Of a stretch of DNA of 33,616 nucleotides, positions 32,711 through 33,616 are shown in pieces (position 1 is the stretch's first letter; each line of letters opens with the position of its first letter). The position numbers and the translations under genes were made by a program. The stretch lies in NCBI GenBank assembly GCA_016291995.1, contig JAEEZV010000062.1:1-33616 (forward strand), in the 5' to 3' direction. The stretch is from Caryophanales bacterium. Lineage in GTDB: Bacteria > Bacillota_I > Bacilli_A > RF39 > UBA660. The notes under the pieces are model-generated. The model ran no database searches. It was given only the letters and a program-made list of their open reading frames with translations, and was not told the origin of the DNA.

Positions 32711-33616
32711 TTAGTTTACTTTTGTTTTACGGAGTGCTTCTTGTAATCCAGAAAGCGGCCCCGCAACCTCACCGTCTAATGAGAAAGTAGTAACGGCATT
32801 TTCATCTTCGGTTTCTTCAACCTCAGTAGTTTTTTCTGCCTCTGCCGCAAATTGTACGCCCTTCTCAATGTAGATGACGGCTAGCTTAGCTTTAATTTCA
32901 TCTAAGCTATATTCAGATTTCTTTTCCATTACTTCACGCTTATCTTCTGCAGATAGTGTGTTATAAGGGAATGAATCCATTAATGCGTCTTTCTGCTCGT
33001 TTTCAACAGTTAGCTTAAACTCACGTAAAGATTCAATCTCTGCGCGAAGAGATTCAATTTCACTTTCGAGTGCTTCATATTCTTCAAGAGAATGTCTAGA
33101 AGCAGGTTTTTCATCCTCGTCGTCATCGTCTTCTTCGTCTTCAGACTCAGCTTCATCATTTGTATCATCAGAATCGTCCTTGTCATCATCTGATTTAACA
33201 AATTCAACCTCAGCTTCTGTTTCAGGAGCTTCCTCCGCATTCGTATAATCAACAGCTTCGTCTACGACCTCTTCCTCAACAACTTCTGTTTCTTCAGCGG
33301 CCGCAAATTCTGTTTCTGTAGATTCAACTTCTTCAACAGTTTCTGCTTGCTCTGCAAACTCGTTAGGCATTTTCTCCAACCCTCCTTTGCTTTGTAACGC
33401 GTCTGTTAGTTCATTCATCATAGTAAACAAAGTAGAAGAAAAGTTTTTATTATTACTAAAAACTTTTCCTACTTCTGAAGATATTGCTGTAACAGAACTG
33501 CCTTCAAAGCAGGGTTCAACATCATCTCCAAGTATGCACAGTTTACTGAAAACTGCGTCATTTATAATGAAAAATTCGACTCCCAAGTTATTATCTTTTG
33601 CCCAATGACCATCTAG
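32711..33616 (-). CDS. Prohead protease with fused scaffold-like C-terminus (5' partial)
   Basis: The reading frame is open to the right edge, so the N-terminus and the start lie outside the window; 301 residues are visible, ending in TAA. The first visible part contains VEFFIINDAVFSKLCILGDD followed by VEPCFEGSSVT, which from memory resembles the C-terminal part of XkdF-type prohead proteases of Firmicutes phages. It is followed by a long Glu/Asp-rich low-complexity stretch, a coiled-coil segment (ESEIESLRAEIESLREF) and a helical tail. This fits a protease fused to an internal scaffold that shapes the procapsid and is then cleaved. It lies 16 bases upstream of the small head protein and just before the capsid gene, the usual place. 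The catalytic part is not visible, so the protease call rests on this resemblance and on position. The single Trp is TGG. Confidence 0.65.
   Translation of the reverse strand, partial: LDGHWAKDNNLGVEFFIINDAVFSKLCILGDDVEPCFEGSSVTAISSEVGKVFSNNKNFSSTLFTMMNELTDALQSKGGLEKMPNEFAEQAETVEEVESTETEFAAAEETEVVEEEVVDEAVDYTNAEEAPETEAEVEFVKSDDDKDDSDDTNDEAESEDEEDDDDEDEKPASRHSLEEYEALESEIESLRAEIESLREFKLTVENEQKDALMDSFPYNTLSAEDKREVMEKKSEYSLDEIKAKLAVIYIEKGVQFAAEAEKTTEVEETEDENAVTTFSLDGEVAGPLSGLQEALRKTKVN

Overview
The window is the late structural (head and tail) module of a tailed, siphovirus-like bacteriophage or prophage. All genes run on the minus strand, so transcription goes from high to low coordinates. The DNA is AT-rich and nearly every gene has a strong AGGAGG-type ribosome binding site, which suggests a Firmicutes- or Mollicutes-related host. 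The gene order is standard: prohead protease/scaffold (cut by the right edge), small head protein, major capsid protein, head-tail connectors, tail terminator region, major tail protein, tail assembly proteins, tape measure, tail-tip and fibre proteins, and a last gene cut by the left edge.

Read with the standard code, most genes look broken into fragments. Every break is an in-frame TGA, and reading TGA as tryptophan (translation table 4) joins the fragments into 16 long genes plus two edge partials that end in TAA or TAG. I count about 85 in-frame TGA codons by hand. Several sit where related phage proteins carry Trp, for example GGWRLG in the fibre protein and GYTGTW near the end of the tape measure. 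The major capsid gene, the major tail gene and their immediate neighbours use only TGG.

Two virion genes look recoded to make a minority of longer products. The capsid gene ends in a single TAG, followed in the same frame by 328 open codons without a start or ribosome binding site. These encode a Pro/Gly/Glu linker and a beta-helix-like domain. The major tail gene ends next to a run of five G; a -1 slip there opens a 78-residue extension with a Gly/Asn/Pro-rich linker and a small domain. Together they suggest a virion that displays extra domains on a fraction of both head and tail subunits.

Region by region (descending): 33616-30125 head protease/scaffold, head protein, capsid protein and extension, closed by a hairpin terminator; 30036-26910 neck and connector genes; 26901-24654 a probable tail chaperone, then the tail tube protein and extension, closed by a terminator; 24596-22462 two tail-assembly genes, closed by a terminator; 22373-22324 an inverted repeat overlapping a good promoter; 22262-13662 a 2866-residue tape measure, closed by a terminator; 13539-7477 a 2020-residue fibre-like protein; 7453-7000 two small genes; 6985-82 three further tail-tip or baseplate proteins; 71-1 the start of another. 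I saw no tRNA, CRISPR array, insertion sequence, integrase, lysis gene or DNA-replication gene.
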